Source of the DNA: Methylotenera sp.
GTDB taxonomy: Bacteria > Pseudomonadota > Gammaproteobacteria > Burkholderiales > Methylophilaceae
Assembly (NCBI RefSeq): GCF_030684185.1
Contig: NZ_JAUXOY010000030.1
Coordinates: 124,001-188,000 of the forward strand
Length of the DNA: 64,000 nucleotides
Direction: 5' to 3'
Shown piece by piece: positions 61,304 to 64,000 of this stretch. A model generated the notes under the pieces. It did not search any database, had not been told where the DNA came from, and saw only the letters and a program-made list of their open reading frames with translations. The position numbers were made by a program, and so were the translations under genes. The stretch's first letter is position 1. Each line of letters starts with the position of its first letter.

Positions 61304-64000
61304 ATGGCATCAGATTTAAGTAGTTCAATCAACCTAAATTCAAGCAACCTGAATTCAAACAAATCAGTCAAGCAAGGTCTGAACAGCCTCGCTCCAACTC
61401 AGCAGGGCTTATACAGCCCTTCTAACGAACGCGATGCTTGTGGTGTTGGTTTTGTGGCGCATATCAAAGGCAAAAAAAGCCATGATATTGTGCAAAAAGG
61501 CTTGGAATTACTCACTAACTTAACGCACCGTGGGGCAACAGGTTATGACCCTAAGTTGGGTGATGGCGCTGGTTTGCTCATGCAAATGCCTGATGCATTT
61601 ATGCGTAAAGAGGCAGCCAAACTCAATATTAATCTGCCAGCTGCCGGGCATTATGCCGTGGGTAATGTGTTTTTACCGCAAGCTGTAAAAAACCGCAAAG
61701 CATGTGAAGCGTTATTCACAAAAATCATCGCGGAAGAAAATCAAACATTATTAGGCTGGCGTGATGTGCCGGTTGATAACAGTAACATCGCCCAGGCTGC
61801 ACGTGATGTTGAGCCTACCATGCGCCAGGTGTTTATCGCCTCTGCCAGCGCAGATCAGGATGTGTTTGAGCGTAAGTTATTTGTCATTCGTAAGCGTATT
61901 GAACATGCGGTACGCGCACTTGAGTTAAAAGATAACGCTGCGTTTTATATGCCTTCATTATCCTCACGTACCATTGTTTACAAAGGCATGTTGCTGGCAA
62001 ATGAGGTTGGTGTTTATTACAAAGATTTAAGTGATGGAACCGTTGTTTCAGCGCTTGCGCTGGTACATCAGCGCTTCTCTACCAATACATTTCCGGCATG
62101 GGATTTAGCGCATCCGTTTCGCATGATTGCGCATAACGGTGAGATTAACACCATCCAAGGTAACGTGAACTGGATGGCTGCTCGTCACGAAACGATGAAA
62201 TCCAGTCTGATTGGTGAGGATTTAGAAAAACTATGGCCATTGATTGTTGATGGCCAATCAGATTCAGCCTGTTTTGATAATTGCTTGGAGTTGCTGGTCG
62301 CTGGTGGCTACAGCTTGCCGCATGCAATGATGTTGCTGATTCCTGAGGCTTGGGGTGCAAAAGATGCTGACGGTAATCCGCTGATGGAAGAAGAGCGTCG
62401 TGCATTCTATGAATATCATGCCGCATTGATGGAACCATGGGACGGGCCCGCGGCAGTAGCATTTACTGATGGCCGTATGGTTGGGGCGACCTTAGACCGA
62501 AATGGATTGCGCCCTGCACGTTATCTGATAACCGATGATGACATCGTGATGATGGCCTCTGAAATGGGCGTGATTACCTTTCCGCAAGAAAGAATTGTTA
62601 AGAAATGGCGTTTAGAACCAGGAAAAATGCTGTTGATTGACATGGAGCAAGGGCGCATTATTGAGGATGCCGAGGTGAAGGGTGCGCTTTCCAGCGCCAA
62701 GCCTTACAAGCAATGGTTAGAAAAAACACGCTACTTTTTGAGTGATATGCCAAATGTAGACAATAGTTTGGATATGACGGTTAGTTTGCTGGATGCACAA
62801 CAGGCATTTGGTTACACACAGGAAGACATTAAATTTGTGTTGCAACCGATGGTGCAAACTGGCGAAGAAGCTTATGGCTCTATGGGTAACGATGCTGCAT
62901 TGCCAGTGTTATCAGCGAAACCTAAGCTTTTATATAACTACTTCAAGCAGTTGTTCGCACAAGTGACTAATCCACCAGTCGACCCAATCCGTGAAGAGTT
63001 GGTCATGTCGCTGGTTACCTTTATTGGCCCTAAACCTAACTTGTTGGCAGTGGATGAAGTCAAGCCATCTATGCGGCTAGAGGCCAGCCAGCCGGTATTG
63101 ACGCTAGAGGAGTTGGAGCAGTTAAAGGTGATTGCTACTCTCACACAAAATCAGCATAAATCCCTGGTGCTAGATATTACTTACCCAGCTGAGCAAGGTA
63201 AGGCGGGAATGGCTGCCGCAGTAGCAAACATTACAAGTGCCGCAGAAAATGCCGTGAAAGAGGGCTTCAATATCCTCATCCTTTCTGATAGAAGCATGAG
63301 CGAAACGCGTCTGGCAATCCCCGCATTGCTGGCTTGCTCTGCAACGCATAAGCATTTGGTACAATCTGGCTTAAGAACCAGCACAGGTTTAATAGTTGAC
63401 ACCGGATCAGCTCGAGAAGTCCATCATTTTGCGCTGCTTGGTGGTTATGGTGCAGAGGCAGTTTGTCCGTGGTTAGTGTTTGAAACCATTAAACACATGG
63501 ATACAAAAGATACATACGAAGCTGGGAAGAAGTTTGTAAAAGCGATAGGCAAAGGCTTGTATAAAGTCATGTCTAAAATGGGTATTTCTACTTACCAGTC
63601 ATACTGTGGTGCGCAAATATTTGAAGCAATTGGTTTAAATAGCGCGTTTGTTAATCAGTACTTTACTGGCACTGCGACCAATATCGAAGGTATCGGTCTG
63701 GATCAGGTAGCTGAAGAAACTGTACGTTTACATAGTGCTGCCTTTGGTGAAGACCCGGTGTTGGCGAACAGCCTGGATGCAGGCGGTGAATATGCTTTCC
63801 GCGTGCGTGGCGAGGAGCATACCTGGACACCAGATTCTATTGCTAAATTGCAAAATGCTACACGTACTGGCCAATATGAAACTTACAAAGAATATGCGAA
63901 ATTGATTAATGATCAAACGCGTCGCCACATGACGTTGCGCGGCTTGTTTGACATTAAGCCAGCAAGTTTGCCTATTCCACTGTATCGCGTTGAATCAGCT
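61304..64000 (+). CDS. gltB: Glutamate synthase large subunit (3' truncated by window)
   Basis: The reading frame is open from ATG 61304 to the window edge, 899 codons of a family length near 1500. A serine/asparagine-rich leader of about 43 residues precedes the catalytic Cys in ERDACGVGFVAHI, which is exposed by propeptide cleavage. The class II amidotransferase domain follows (LTHRGATGYDPKLGDGAG, FSTNTFPAWDLAHPFRMIAH). The central domain begins later. The product makes glutamate from glutamine and 2-oxoglutarate. The rest, and gltD, lie beyond the window. Confidence 0.95.
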   Translation, partial: MASDLSSSINLNSSNLNSNKSVKQGLNSLAPTQQGLYSPSNERDACGVGFVAHIKGKKSHDIVQKGLELLTNLTHRGATGYDPKLGDGAGLLMQMPDAFMRKEAAKLNINLPAAGHYAVGNVFLPQAVKNRKACEALFTKIIAEENQTLLGWRDVPVDNSNIAQAARDVEPTMRQVFIASASADQDVFERKLFVIRKRIEHAVRALELKDNAAFYMPSLSSRTIVYKGMLLANEVGVYYKDLSDGTVVSALALVHQRFSTNTFPAWDLAHPFRMIAHNGEINTIQGNVNWMAARHETMKSSLIGEDLEKLWPLIVDGQSDSACFDNCLELLVAGGYSLPHAMMLLIPEAWGAKDADGNPLMEEERRAFYEYHAALMEPWDGPAAVAFTDGRMVGATLDRNGLRPARYLITDDDIVMMASEMGVITFPQERIVKKWRLEPGKMLLIDMEQGRIIEDAEVKGALSSAKPYKQWLEKTRYFLSDMPNVDNSLDMTVSLLDAQQAFGYTQEDIKFVLQPMVQTGEEAYGSMGNDAALPVLSAKPKLLYNYFKQLFAQVTNPPVDPIREELVMSLVTFIGPKPNLLAVDEVKPSMRLEASQPVLTLEELEQLKVIATLTQNQHKSLVLDITYPAEQGKAGMAAAVANITSAAENAVKEGFNILILSDRSMSETRLAIPALLACSATHKHLVQSGLRTSTGLIVDTGSAREVHHFALLGGYGAEAVCPWLVFETIKHMDTKDTYEAGKKFVKAIGKGLYKVMSKMGISTYQSYCGAQIFEAIGLNSAFVNQYFTGTATNIEGIGLDQVAEETVRLHSAAFGEDPVLANSLDAGGEYAFRVRGEEHTWTPDSIAKLQNATRTGQYETYKEYAKLINDQTRRHMTLRGLFDIKPASLPIPLYRVESA

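Overview
The window reads as a chromosome segment of a methylotrophic betaproteobacterium of the family Methylophilaceae, most like Methylotenera. The evidence is the pairing of a calcium-type methanol dehydrogenase operon (mxa) with a lanthanide-type xoxF cluster, moderate to low GC, and housekeeping neighbours (argS, priA, hemL, gltB) of betaproteobacterial type. The genus is an inference from gene content; no marker gene was compared.

Region 1 (1-9615) is the mxa operon: 5'-truncated mxaF, then mxaJ, mxaG, mxaI, a strong terminator, and mxaR-S-A-C-K-L-D. Most RSACKLD junctions overlap or nearly touch. These genes encode the periplasmic enzyme, its cytochrome cL and the MoxR/VWA machinery thought to insert the metal. 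Region 2 (9970-15977) is a second complete R-S-A-C-K-L module with no dehydrogenase gene of its own. Three of its junctions are opened up by extragenic palindromes. Region 3 (16011-21990) is accessory: a TumE-type toxin-antitoxin pair, a TonB-dependent receptor, an AbrB/PIN toxin-antitoxin pair, nested miniature transposable elements, and a NarL-type two-component system.

Region 4 (22367-32627) is the xoxF cluster. It holds xoxF with the Asp-Tyr-Asp lanthanide signature, an xoxJ homologue fused to ankyrin repeats, a lipoprotein-like cytochrome c, two YVTN beta-propellers, a DUF1924/SHP-type cytochrome c, two MxaD-like SRPBCC proteins, and two related exported proteins that share a cysteine motif and a near-identical C-terminal tail. 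Region 5 (about 32850-41300) is a cargo-less Tn7-like transposon, tnsA-B-C-D(tniQ)-E. A clear three-site end follows tnsE, and directly abutting it is a second, oppositely facing end.

Region 6 (41389-47230) holds a DUF1223 protein, a bufferin-type (MNIO/DUF692) copper RiPP operon with two precursor genes, a divergent thioredoxin/CcdA pair, and a decayed HD-GYP gene. Region 7 (47323-64000) is mostly housekeeping: a TauE/SafE permease, yaeQ, ettA, an SDR, dsbA, a SPOR protein, argS, priA, tRNA-Gly(CCC), thiD, thiE, hemL and the start of gltB.

Regions 1, 2 and 4 together describe a two-enzyme methanol oxidation system in the periplasm, with a candidate regulator and a candidate metal-uptake receptor lying between the two dehydrogenase loci.
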